The translations under genes and the position numbers were made by a program. The notes beneath the pieces are model-generated. The model saw only the letters and a program-made list of their open reading frames with translations. It ran no database searches and was not told the origin of the DNA. From Sphingobium limneticum (GTDB taxonomy: Bacteria; Pseudomonadota; Alphaproteobacteria; Sphingomonadales; Sphingomonadaceae), in contig NZ_VYPZ01000008.1 of the NCBI RefSeq assembly GCF_008710155.1, forward strand, positions 161,911-225,910: a DNA stretch of 64,000 nucleotides. Direction: 5' to 3'. Positions 27,727-35,564 of the stretch are shown piece by piece (within the stretch, counting starts at the first letter, position 1; every line of letters begins with the position of its first letter).

Positions 27727-30045
27727 ATGCGGATTTTGGCGGCGCTTCTGGCCGGCAGCGCAATGGGGCTGGTCGGCGGAACGGCATGGGCACAGACGCC
27801 CGATCAGGGCGAGGGCACCCGCCAGCCGATCATCGTCACCGCACCGGGCGGCGCGGTCGATATCGACGACGCACTCACCTTGACCGCCGCCGACATCGGC
27901 CGCAGCGGCAACCCCGATATCCTGGGCGCCCTCACCCGCAATTTCGCCGGCGTGACGTTGCAGGATGCGCAGAATAATCCCTGGCAACCCAATCTCGTCT
28001 ATCGCGGCTTCACCGCCTCTCCATTGCAGGGCCAGTCGCAGGGCATCGCCGTCTATCTGGACGGCGCCCGCTTCAACCAGCCCTTCGGCGACACGGTGCA
28101 ATTCGATCTGCTGCCGCAAGCCGCGATCCGCAGCGTCGCCCTGCTCGACAAAAGCGCCGTCTATGGCCTGAATGCCCTGGGTGGCGCGCTGACGCTGGAA
28201 ACCAAGACCGGGGCGAGCGATCCGGGGCTGGAGGCCAGCCTCTCCCACGGCCGCTTCGGCATGACGGAAGCCAGCGTCGCGGGCGGCGCCGCCTGGGGCG
28301 ACTGGAGCGCCTTCGGCGCCTTCCAATATACGCATGACGATGGCTGGCGCGATCATTCGCCCTCCACTCTTTATAATGGCTATGCCGATCTGGGTTTCGA
28401 CACCGCGACGGGTGGCCTGCACCTCAAGGTCGTCGGCGCCAACACCAACCTTACCGGCAATGGCGTGTCGCCGGTCGAACTGCTCGCCGCCGACCGCCGC
28501 GCCGTCTTCACCTGGCCCGACAATAGCCGCAGCCGCTATGGCCGGGTGAGCCTCCACCCCTGGGTCGCCCTGTCGGACACCACCCGGATCGAAGGCACGC
28601 TCTACGCCCAGAAACTCACCCTGCGCACCGTCAATGGCGACGCAGCCGATATCGAAGGGTGCGAGGATGACGATGATGCCGGCTTTGTCTGCCTCGAAAC
28701 CGTCGGCGCGGACGATGATGACGAGGAACAGGCCGTCCTGACCGACGCCAATGGCAATCCTATCGCCGACACGCTGGGCGGCGAAGGCTATGGCGTGCTG
28801 AACCGGGGCCGCACCGCCACGCGGGCGATGGGCGCGCTGGTCCAGTTGATCGACAAGCGGACGCTGGGTGCGAGTGAGAATGTCTTCGCATTGGGCTTCA
28901 GCTACGACACAAGCCGCACCCGCTTCGATACCGCCACGGAACTGGGCGCCCTGACCGACGACCGCAGCGTCGATGGCTTGGGGTCGATCATCGTGCAGGA
29001 GGACGGCGCGATCGCGCCCGTGGGCCTCATCGCCCATACCGATTATTGGGGCGTCTTCGCGCAGGATCGCCTGCCCATCACGTCGCGCCTCTCCGCCGAA
29101 ATCGCCCTGCGCTACAACCATGCCCGCATCGTGATGCAGGACCAGATCGGCACCGCCCTGAACGGCCGCCATCGCTTCGAGCGTCTGAACCCCGGCATCG
29201 AATTCGACTATGCCCTGTCGGACGGCCTCAGCCTGCGCGCCGGCTATGCGCAGAGCAATCGCGTGCCGACCCCGGCCGAACTCTCCTGCGCTGACGAAAA
29301 TGCGCCATGCAGCCTCACCAACTTCTTCGTGGCCGACCCGCCCTTGAAGCAGGTCGTCGCCAAAAGCTGGGAAGCCGGCGCCAAGGGCAAGGGGCAGGTC
29401 GGCGGTTTCGCGATCGACTGGCTGTTGTCCGCCTATCGCACCGACAATCGCAACGACATCCAATATGTCGCGTCGGAAATTCGCGGTCGCGCCTATTTCC
29501 GCAATATCGGCATGACCCGGCGGCAGGGCGTCGAAGCCACCCTGCACGCCAGCCGGGGCGGGTTCACCGCCGGCCTCAGCTACGCCTTTATCGACGCCAG
29601 CTATCGCGCCCCGCTCACCCTCTCCAGCCCCGCCAATCCTTCTGCGGACGAGGATGGCCTGATAGCGGTCGAACGCGGCGACCGCCTGCCCGGCATCCCC
29701 CGCCACAGTGCGACACTCAGCCTCGATTATGCTGCGAAGGGCTGGTCCGTCGGCGGCGATCTGCTGGCCCGTTCCGGCCAATATCTGATCGGGGATGAAG
29801 GCAATGACGAAGCGAAGCTGGGCGGCTATGCGGTCGTCAACCTGCGCGCCAGCGTCACCCTGATGCGTGGCGTCAGCCTGTTCGGCACGCTCAACAACGC
29901 CTTCAATCGCCGTTACGCGACCTTCGGCACCTTCGGCGAAGTGGACGAGATCGAACTGGAGGAAGCCCCCGGCGCCTCCAACCCCCGCGCCTACGGCCCC
30001 GGCGCGCCGCGCCGCTGGCAAGTCGGCGTGAAGGCGCTATTCTGA
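27727..30045 (+). CDS. TonB-dependent outer membrane receptor with acidic insert
   Basis: The 772-residue protein has a Sec signal (cleaved near WAQT), a plug domain (about 35-150: QPNLVYRGFTASPLQGQSQGIAVYLDG) and a beta-barrel ending in a C-terminal Phe (GVKALF). It imports a bound ligand with energy from TonB. Residues 312-334 are unusual: C312, then E313-D317, C322, then D329-E334, an acidic stretch bracketed by two cysteines that could bind a hard cation. A proposed operator shared with the PQQ dehydrogenase genes lies 59 bases before the start. The ligand is unknown; a metal or a metal-chelate is inferred. Confidence 0.88.
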   Translation: MRILAALLAGSAMGLVGGTAWAQTPDQGEGTRQPIIVTAPGGAVDIDDALTLTAADIGRSGNPDILGALTRNFAGVTLQDAQNNPWQPNLVYRGFTASPLQGQSQGIAVYLDGARFNQPFGDTVQFDLLPQAAIRSVALLDKSAVYGLNALGGALTLETKTGASDPGLEASLSHGRFGMTEASVAGGAAWGDWSAFGAFQYTHDDGWRDHSPSTLYNGYADLGFDTATGGLHLKVVGANTNLTGNGVSPVELLAADRRAVFTWPDNSRSRYGRVSLHPWVALSDTTRIEGTLYAQKLTLRTVNGDAADIEGCEDDDDAGFVCLETVGADDDDEEQAVLTDANGNPIADTLGGEGYGVLNRGRTATRAMGALVQLIDKRTLGASENVFALGFSYDTSRTRFDTATELGALTDDRSVDGLGSIIVQEDGAIAPVGLIAHTDYWGVFAQDRLPITSRLSAEIALRYNHARIVMQDQIGTALNGRHRFERLNPGIEFDYALSDGLSLRAGYAQSNRVPTPAELSCADENAPCSLTNFFVADPPLKQVVAKSWEAGAKGKGQVGGFAIDWLLSAYRTDNRNDIQYVASEIRGRAYFRNIGMTRRQGVEATLHASRGGFTAGLSYAFIDASYRAPLTLSSPANPSADEDGLIAVERGDRLPGIPRHSATLSLDYAAKGWSVGGDLLARSGQYLIGDEGNDEAKLGGYAVVNLRASVTLMRGVSLFGTLNNAFNRRYATFGTFGEVDEIELEEAPGASNPRAYGPGAPRRWQVGVKALF

Positions 30046-30072
30046 CCGGCAGACATAAGGAGAGAGACGCTC

Positions 30073-30363
30073 ATGACCGCTTATTTCGTCGCCGTGCGCA
30101 ACAGCATATCGGACCCGGATACCTTCGCCACCTATGGCGACCTCGCGCAGAAATCCATGGCGGGTCATGCGATCACGCCGCTGGCCGTCTATGGCAAGAC
30201 GCGCGCCACCGACGGGCCGGCGACCGAAAGCGCGGTCATCATCGCCTTCCCGACTTTTGAGGAGGCCGAAGCCTGGTATGACAGCCCCGCCTATCAGGAA
30301 GCATTGGGTTACCGCTTGAAAAGCGGCGACTATCAGACGTTCATCATTCAGGGCGTCGACTGA
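30073..30363 (+). CDS. DUF1330 family protein
   Basis: A 96-residue protein with the compact alpha+beta DUF1330 fold (MTAYFVAVRNSISDPDTFATYGDLA... ESAVIIAFPTFEEAEAWYDSPAYQEAL). The family is widespread and functionally undefined, probably dimeric and ligand-binding. AAGGAGAG precedes the ATG. It lies 27 bases after the TonB receptor and is probably cotranscribed. Confidence 0.9.
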   Translation: MTAYFVAVRNSISDPDTFATYGDLAQKSMAGHAITPLAVYGKTRATDGPATESAVIIAFPTFEEAEAWYDSPAYQEALGYRLKSGDYQTFIIQGVD

Positions 30364-30410
30364 TCTTCAAACCCGAAAATTGAATACAAGCCATTGATTA
30401 TAAACAGAAA

Positions 30411-30449
30411 TAGGAAGGCATGCGTTCAACTTGAACGCATGCCTTCCTA
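30411..30449. terminator. Perfect 19-bp palindrome, probable bidirectional terminator
   Basis: TAGGAAGGCATGCGTTCAA (30411-30429) and its exact complement (30431-30449) flank a single base at 30430. It lies in an unusually AT-rich gap between convergent genes. T-rich sequence follows on the minus-strand side (ATTTCTGTTTATAA); the plus-strand side has AAAATCC instead. Confidence 0.65.
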
Positions 30450-30517
30450 AAATCCGTCATTAAACAACGCCTTAAACTTCAGAAAAACCGCAAATACTGT
30501 CCAACTCGCTGTCTCAT

Positions 30518-31459
30518 TCAGGGCACATCCACCCGCGGCAGCAGCTTGGCTTCCAGCCCCGGATAGAGATGCGACACGCTGCGCTGCAATTCATAGCGCG
30601 CCGCCGCCATTGCCGCGAACCGGTCCGGAATCGGCAGTTCGCCCGCCTCCACCATGTCCAGTCCGTCCCGCACCGCCTGCGTCAGCGTCGCCTCCAGCCA
30701 GTCGATCCACTCGCGCGTCTGATCGATCGCCGCCATGCCGCCCGCATCGAACGGTCCATGGCCCGGCACGACCCCCTTGTGCGGCAGCGCCTTCAACTGG
30801 TCGAGGCTGCCGCGCCATTTAGCAAGGTCCGCCGTCGGCGTACTCGGCGCCCGGTTGTGAAAGATGAGGTCGCCGCCCAGCAGCAGCCCCGTCTGCGAAT
30901 CGAGCAACGCCAGATCGGCGCCGCTATGCCCCGACAATGCCAGCAGCCGCAGTGTCCGACCGCCAAAATCCTCCTCACCCTGCCCGATCACCTTGCCCGG
31001 CAGGACCAGATCCGTGCCGCGCATCCAGTCGCCCAGCAGCCGATACATGCCGTCGGCATAGCCCTGCCCCTCCGCGCGCAGCGCGTCGATCGTACCGGGC
31101 AGCGCCGCGACAATGGCCGGATCGAACGCGCCAAGCCCCATGCCATGATCGGGATGAAGATGGCTGACATAGACCCGAACCACCGGCTTGCCCGTCAGCT
31201 GCTCGGCCTGCTTGCCCAGCGCGCGGGCATAGCGGATGGACGGCCCGCATTCCCACAGCACGGTCCCGGCCGGCGTGGCGATGATAGCGATATTGGCGAT
31301 GGCCCCGCCATTATCCGTCTCGATCGGTTCGTCCGCCCCGCACACCAGCCACATACCCTCGCCGATGGGTTCTGGCGCGATCGCATAATCGGCGGCCCGC
31401 GCCGGCGCAGCCGCCAGCACCGCCATGCCACCCAGCACGGACCGCCGCGACAGGATCAT
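30518..31459 (-). CDS. Quinoprotein-associated zinc metallohydrolase (MBL fold)
   Basis: The 313-residue protein has a Tat-like signal (LSRRSVLGGMAVLAAAPARA) and a metallo-beta-lactamase fold with HLHPDH near residue 97 and later metal ligands in LSGHSGADL, GGDLIFH and VPGHGPFD. It matches the metallohydrolases found beside PQQ-dependent alcohol dehydrogenases (quinoprotein relay system group); their reaction is not established. ATG 31459 overlaps the stop of the SoxYZ-like gene (ATGA), so the two are coupled. Confidence 0.85.
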   Translation of the reverse strand: MILSRRSVLGGMAVLAAAPARAADYAIAPEPIGEGMWLVCGADEPIETDNGGAIANIAIIATPAGTVLWECGPSIRYARALGKQAEQLTGKPVVRVYVSHLHPDHGMGLGAFDPAIVAALPGTIDALRAEGQGYADGMYRLLGDWMRGTDLVLPGKVIGQGEEDFGGRTLRLLALSGHSGADLALLDSQTGLLLGGDLIFHNRAPSTPTADLAKWRGSLDQLKALPHKGVVPGHGPFDAGGMAAIDQTREWIDWLEATLTQAVRDGLDMVEAGELPIPDRFAAMAAARYELQRSVSHLYPGLEAKLLPRVDVP

Positions 31460-32253
31460 CGGCCCGCCGGCATGGGGGACTGGCGTGCCACAGACAGCGC
31501 CGCCCGATAATCGCGCCCATTGGTATCGCGCGCCTCGACACGCAGCGGCTCGCCCGCCCCGCCATCGACCATCAGGGTGATGGCCGGGTCTTCGGCCACA
31601 GCCGCCCATATCTCCATCTCGCCCAGCGTCCGCTCCCCCGCCTTCACGCTCAGTGCCTCCAGATGATAGGTGGCGATGTTGGCGACGAAGCCGGTGTCCA
31701 TCGGATGGCGGAAGCTGAGCCGCACCCGGCTCACGCCGTTCGCCATCGGCCAAGTTTCGCCCCGTATTTCGCCCAGATGATCGGCCCAATCGCCCTTCAC
31801 CCGGCTGACCGGGGGCGCGGAACAGCCCCCACCTGCCGCATCGACCCAGCCGCCCGATACCAGCCATTCCCCGCTCGCCAGTTGCACAGCGCCCCGCACC
31901 GGGGTCCGCTGGTCCAGCTTGATCCGGGTCGCGACATAAGCGGCGGCATGGGTGGGGCGATAGTCGATCGCGATCGGTATGGGATTGAGGTCGACCAGCA
32001 ACACCATGCGGGTGACGCCGGGAATGGCGCGGGCGTCGATCGCGACCGGGAAGGATCGCTGATTTTCGGCGATCATCGGGAAATCGACCTTCACCCGTGG
32101 ATCGAACCGCACCGGATCGTCACCGAACAGGGTGCGGGCATGGGCCTCCCACATCGGCGACCCCAGCGGATCGGCGGGCGCTTTCGCCCTGGCCTCGGCC
32201 GCAACCGACACCAGGGCGAGCGCGACCCAAAGGCTTGCCTGCCTTTGCAACAT
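31456..32253 (-). CDS. Quinoprotein dehydrogenase-associated SoxYZ-like carrier
   Basis: The 265-residue secreted protein (signal MLQRQASLWVALALVSVAAEARA) resembles a fusion of SoxY- and SoxZ-like immunoglobulin-type domains, with GGGCSAPP in the middle as the equivalent of the SoxY sulfur-carrying cysteine. Such fusions are known only as companions of PQQ alcohol dehydrogenases and their cargo is unknown. GGGAGAAGG precedes ATG 32253. It is divergent from the CXXCW gene across a 76-base gap that contains operator site 2. Confidence 0.85.
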   Translation of the reverse strand: MLQRQASLWVALALVSVAAEARAKAPADPLGSPMWEAHARTLFGDDPVRFDPRVKVDFPMIAENQRSFPVAIDARAIPGVTRMVLLVDLNPIPIAIDYRPTHAAAYVATRIKLDQRTPVRGAVQLASGEWLVSGGWVDAAGGGCSAPPVSRVKGDWADHLGEIRGETWPMANGVSRVRLSFRHPMDTGFVANIATYHLEALSVKAGERTLGEMEIWAAVAEDPAITLMVDGGAGEPLRVEARDTNGRDYRAALSVARQSPMPAGR

Positions 32254-32300
32254 CCTTCTCCCTTATGGTGGGGTCTATTCTCCTTCGCGGTCGGTTACTA

Positions 32301-32317
32301 TTGGCCGTTGGTCGTAT
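32301..32317 (+). promoter_or_regulatory. Proposed operator, site 2 (SoxYZ-like / CXXCW divergent gap)
   Basis: TTGGCCGTTGGTCGTAT fits TTGRCC-N3-GGT-N3-AT. It lies 12 bases before the CXXCW start and 47 bases from the start of the SoxYZ-like gene, so its spacing suits the minus-strand gene better. Confidence 0.55.
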
Positions 32318-32329
32318 CGGGAGAGAGAC

Positions 32330-32884
32330 ATGCGCCTTGCCCATATCGGCGTGCTGATGGCCGCCCTGCTGCTGCCCGCGCCTGCGCTGGCGCAGGATGC
32401 CCTGTTCGATGCGGAAGGCTATCGCATCGCCCATTATCGGGCGCCGGTGCATAGCGCGCCGCCCGGCGTCGGTCGCATCGCACCGCAAGCCGCAGCGCAG
32501 TTGCGTCCCGGACGGGACGCCTTGTTCATCGACGTCCTGCCGGCCGAGGGCGGCCATCGAGAGGCGGACGGGCGCTGGCGGCTTGCCATGCCGCATGAAT
32601 CCATCCCCGGCGCCCATTGGTTCCCCGAAGCGGGCCGCGGCGAACTGGCCCCCGGCATCGGCAACTGGTTCATGCAAGGCATCGCCCGGCTGACGGGCGG
32701 GCGGCGCGACCGGATGCTGATCCTCTTCTGCCGGTCGGATTGCTGGATGGGCTGGAACGCGGCCAAAAGACTGCGCGCGCAGGGCTATGACAATGTCTGG
32801 TGGCTGGCCGAAGGGGTCGAAGGCTGGACCGACCTGAAAAGGCCGCTTTCCACCGCCCGGCCAGAGGGCGGGGTCGCTCCATAG
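32330..32884 (+). CDS. PQQ-dependent catabolism-associated CXXCW motif protein
   Basis: A 184-residue exported protein (signal MRLAHIGVLMAALLLPAPALAQ) with a rhodanese-like fold and the defining motif CRSDCWMGWNAAKRL near residue 137, where C-x3-C-W replaces the usual rhodanese loop. RYxxP-type features and WLAEGVEGW at the C-terminus match the family that accompanies quinoprotein alcohol oxidation. Its role is unknown; handling of a sulfur or thiol species with the SoxYZ-like carrier is a plausible inference. GGGAGAGAG precedes ATG 32330. Confidence 0.87.
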   Translation: MRLAHIGVLMAALLLPAPALAQDALFDAEGYRIAHYRAPVHSAPPGVGRIAPQAAAQLRPGRDALFIDVLPAEGGHREADGRWRLAMPHESIPGAHWFPEAGRGELAPGIGNWFMQGIARLTGGRRDRMLILFCRSDCWMGWNAAKRLRAQGYDNVWWLAEGVEGWTDLKRPLSTARPEGGVAP

Positions 32885-32897
32885 GACCAAAGGTCAA
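32881..32897 (-). promoter_or_regulatory. Proposed operator, site 3 (pseudoazurin)
   Basis: On the minus strand this reads TTGACCTTTGGTCCTAT, an exact match to TTGRCC-N3-GGT-N3-AT. It overlaps the end of the CXXCW gene and lies about 76 bases before the pseudoazurin start. Confidence 0.55.
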
Positions 32898-32921
32898 TTG
32901 TGCGCGCCGCCCCTGTGGCCG

Positions 32922-32971
32922 CACTCTCCAGCCAATCCGGCAGACCAAGCCGTTCGATTCCATGGAGAGTG
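32922..32971 (+). promoter_or_regulatory. Inverted repeat that can hide the pseudoazurin ribosome binding site
   Basis: CACTCTCCA (32922-32930) is the exact complement of TGGAGAGTG (32963-32971). The second arm contains GGAGAG, the probable ribosome binding site of the pseudoazurin gene. Pairing in the mRNA would block translation; whether it forms is untested. Confidence 0.4.
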
Positions 32972-32973
32972 AT

Positions 32974-33420
32974 TTGACTGACCTGCGCATCCCGGCCTAC
33001 TTGCTGACCGCCGCCGCCCTCGCCTTTTCGCTGCCTGCGGCTGCCAAGGACATCGTCGTCCAGATGAAGAATCAGGGCACCGATGGCGCCATGGTATTCG
33101 AACCCAGCTATGTGAAGGCCGCGCCCGGCGACACGATCCACTTCAAGCCGACCGACGCCAGCCACAATGCCGAAACCATGGCGAACATGCTGCCCGCCGG
33201 CGCCACGCCAATGAAGGGTGGCATGAACAAGGAAGCGGTGCTGACCGTCAGCAAGCCGGGCCTCTACGGGGTCAAGTGCATGCCGCATTATTCGATGGGC
33301 ATGGTCGCGCTGGTGCAGGTGGGCAAGGTGACGCCGGCCGACATCGCCGCCGCCAAGGCCGTGAAACTGCCGCCCTTCGCCGCCAAGCGCATGACCGCTG
33401 CGCTGGCCAAGGTGAAGTAA
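32974..33420 (+). CDS. Pseudoazurin (type 1 copper protein)
   Basis: A periplasmic blue copper electron carrier. The 148-residue precursor has a Sec signal (ending SLPAAAK) and the copper ligands His (in ASHN) and the C-x2-H-x4-M cluster in VKCMPHYSMGM. In this setting it probably takes electrons from the alcohol dehydrogenase or its cytochrome. The TTG 32974 start is favoured by GGAGAG at proper spacing; ATG 32962, four codons earlier, lacks one. The aldehyde dehydrogenase gene follows after 45 bases. Confidence 0.9.
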   Translation: MTDLRIPAYLLTAAALAFSLPAAAKDIVVQMKNQGTDGAMVFEPSYVKAAPGDTIHFKPTDASHNAETMANMLPAGATPMKGGMNKEAVLTVSKPGLYGVKCMPHYSMGMVALVQVGKVTPADIAAAKAVKLPPFAAKRMTAALAKVK

Positions 33421-33465
33421 GCGCCGCCTCTTTCATTCAGACGCATAGCATTCGGGAGTAGAAGC

Positions 33466-34986
33466 ATGTTGCAGCAGGCAATGGAGCGTTTCGCGGGAAA
33501 GACGCTGATCCGCGATCAATATGACAATTATATCGGTGGCGAGTGGGTCGCCCCGGTACAGGGCGGTTATTTCGACAATATCTCGCCCGTGACCGGTCAG
33601 GTCGTCGGCAGGATCGCGCGCGGCACCGCCGCCGACATCGAACTGGCACTGGACGCCGCGCACAAGGCGAAGGATGGCTGGGGCAAGACCTCGTCCACCG
33701 AGCGGTCGAACATCCTGCTGAAGATCGCCGACCGGATGGAGGCCAATCTGGACCTCATCGCGATGGCCGAGACGATCGACAACGGCAAGCCGATCCGCGA
33801 GACGACCCATGCCGACATCCCCCTCGCCATCGATCATTTCCGCTATTTCGCCGGCTGCGTCCGCGCGCAGGAAGGGTCGATCAGCGAGATCGACCATGAC
33901 ACGATCGCCTATCATTTCCACGAGCCGCTGGGCGTGGTGGGTCAGATCATCCCATGGAACTTCCCGATCCTGATGGCCGTGTGGAAGCTGGCCCCGGCAC
34001 TGGCCGCCGGCAACTGCATCGTGCTGAAGCCCGCCGAACAGACGCCCATGTCGATCCTGGTCCTGCTGGACGTGATCGGCGACCTGCTGCCGCCCGGCGT
34101 GCTGAACGTCGTCAACGGCTTTGGCGTCGAAGCGGGCAAGCCGCTCGCCAGCAACAAGCGGATCAGCAAGATCGCCTTCACCGGTGAAACCACCACCGGC
34201 CGTCTGATCATGCAGTATGCCTCGGAAAATCTGATCCCCGTCACGCTGGAACTGGGCGGCAAGTCGCCCAACATCTTCTTCGCCGACGTGATGGACGCCG
34301 ACGACGATTATTTCGACAAATGCCTGGAAGGCTTTGCGATGTTCGCGCTGAACCAGGGCGAAGTCTGCACCTGCCCCAGCCGCGCGCTGATCCAGGAATC
34401 CATCTACGAAAAGTTCATCGAACGCGCGATCGCCCGAGTGAAAGCGATCAAGCAGGGCAACCCGCTCGACCCCAGCACCATGATCGGTGCGCAGGCATCG
34501 AACGACCAGCTCGAAAAGATCCTCTCCTATATCGAGATCGGCCTGAACGAAGGCGCCGAACTGCTGACCGGCGGCGAACGGGCATCGCTGGATGGCGAAC
34601 TGGCCGACGGCTATTATGTGACCCCGACCGTGCTGAAGGGCCACAACAAGATGCGCATCTTCCAGGAGGAGATTTTCGGCCCGGTACTGGCCGTCACCAC
34701 CTTCAAGGATGAGGCCGAAGCGCTCGCCATCGCCAACGACACGCTCTACGGGCTGGGCGCGGGGGTATGGACCCGCGACGGAACGCGCGCCTATCGCATG
34801 GGCCGGGGCATCCAGGCTGGCCGCGTATGGACCAACTGCTACCACGCCTATCCCGCCCATGCGGCGTTCGGCGGATATAAGCAGTCGGGCATCGGCCGCG
34901 AAAACCACAAGATGATGCTGGATCATTATCAGCAGACCAAGAATCTGCTGGTTAGCTACAGTCCCAAGGCATTGGGCTTCTTCTAA
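33466..34986 (+). CDS. NAD(P)-dependent aldehyde dehydrogenase (ExaC/AcoD type)
   Basis: A 506-residue cytosolic aldehyde dehydrogenase. It has the Rossmann segment with [13 protein letters not shown], the catalytic Glu in ELGGKSPN and the nucleophilic cysteine in [10 protein letters not shown] (C301 or C303). Length and N-terminus resemble the ExaC/AldB/AcoD acetaldehyde dehydrogenases that accompany quinoprotein ethanol oxidation. GGGAG lies before the ATG. It is followed by a terminator, then DUF779, a family often linked to this enzyme. Confidence 0.93.
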   Translation: MLQQAMERFAGKTLIRDQYDNYIGGEWVAPVQGGYFDNISPVTGQVVGRIARGTAADIELALDAAHKAKDGWGKTSSTERSNILLKIADRMEANLDLIAMAETIDNGKPIRETTHADIPLAIDHFRYFAGCVRAQEGSISEIDHDTIAYHFHEPLGVVGQIIPWNFPILMAVWKLAPALAAGNCIVLKPAEQTPMSILVLLDVIGDLLPPGVLNVVNGFGVEAGKPLASNKRISKIAFTGETTTGRLIMQYASENLIPVTLELGGKSPNIFFADVMDADDDYFDKCLEGFAMFALNQGEVCTCPSRALIQESIYEKFIERAIARVKAIKQGNPLDPSTMIGAQASNDQLEKILSYIEIGLNEGAELLTGGERASLDGELADGYYVTPTVLKGHNKMRIFQEEIFGPVLAVTTFKDEAEALAIANDTLYGLGAGVWTRDGTRAYRMGRGIQAGRVWTNCYHAYPAHAAFGGYKQSGIGRENHKMMLDHYQQTKNLLVSYSPKALGFF

Positions 34987-35038
34987 TCGGGGAACGGTTC
35001 GTCAGAAGGCGTTCTCCCTCTCCAACACGCCTTCGACG

Positions 35039-35082
35039 GCGGCGGGCACCCTTCCCCGGTGTCCGCCGCACCGTTGTTTTTG
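35039..35082 (+). terminator. Intrinsic terminator after aldehyde dehydrogenase
   Basis: GCGGCGGGCACC (35039-35050) pairs with GGTGTCCGCCGC (35058-35069), with one G-U wobble and a 7-base loop, followed shortly by TTGTTTTTG. It separates the aldehyde dehydrogenase from the DUF779 gene, though read-through is likely because the next gene starts 18 bases later. Confidence 0.7.
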
Positions 35083-35099
35083 AGGGAATGGAGTCAGAT

Positions 35100-35504
35100 A
35101 TGACGGCACTGCCACCACGAATATTGGCAACGGCGGAGGCTGAGGCACTGATGCAGCGGCTGACGTCCATGCACGGCCCGCTGATGTTCCACCAATCAGG
35201 CGGCTGCTGCGACGGCTCCGCGCCGATGTGCTTCCCGCGCGGCGAGTTCAAGGTCGGCGCACAGGATGTGCTGCTGGGCCATGTCGCAGGAGACATTCCG
35301 GTCTGGATCGGCGCGGCGCAGTTCGAATATTGGCGCCATACCCAGGTTACGATCGACGTCGTACCGGGGCGCGGCGCGGGCATGTCGCTGGAAAGCCCCG
35401 AAGGCGTGCGTTTCATCGTCCGTTCCCGCATATTCGACGATGCGGAAAATGCCCGGCTGGAAGCGGCGGGCGACCCGCCCCATGGCGATGATTTCCCCGG
35501 ATGA
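35100..35504 (+). CDS. DUF779 family protein
   Basis: A 134-residue cytosolic protein with the family core FHQSGGCCDGSAPMC (a Cys-rich possible metal site) and a C-terminal AQFEYWRHTQVTIDVVPGRGAGMSLE. DUF779 genes are typically next to aldehyde dehydrogenase genes; function is unknown. ATG 35100 is preferred since GGAG is 6 bases upstream; ATG 35088 abuts its GAGGGA. Confidence 0.88.
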   Translation: MTALPPRILATAEAEALMQRLTSMHGPLMFHQSGGCCDGSAPMCFPRGEFKVGAQDVLLGHVAGDIPVWIGAAQFEYWRHTQVTIDVVPGRGAGMSLESPEGVRFIVRSRIFDDAENARLEAAGDPPHGDDFPG

Positions 35505-35564
35505 CAATCTGATGCGGGACAGTGCATAACCTTGAAAAACAAGGGCAGGTTGCAGGAGAGGGAC

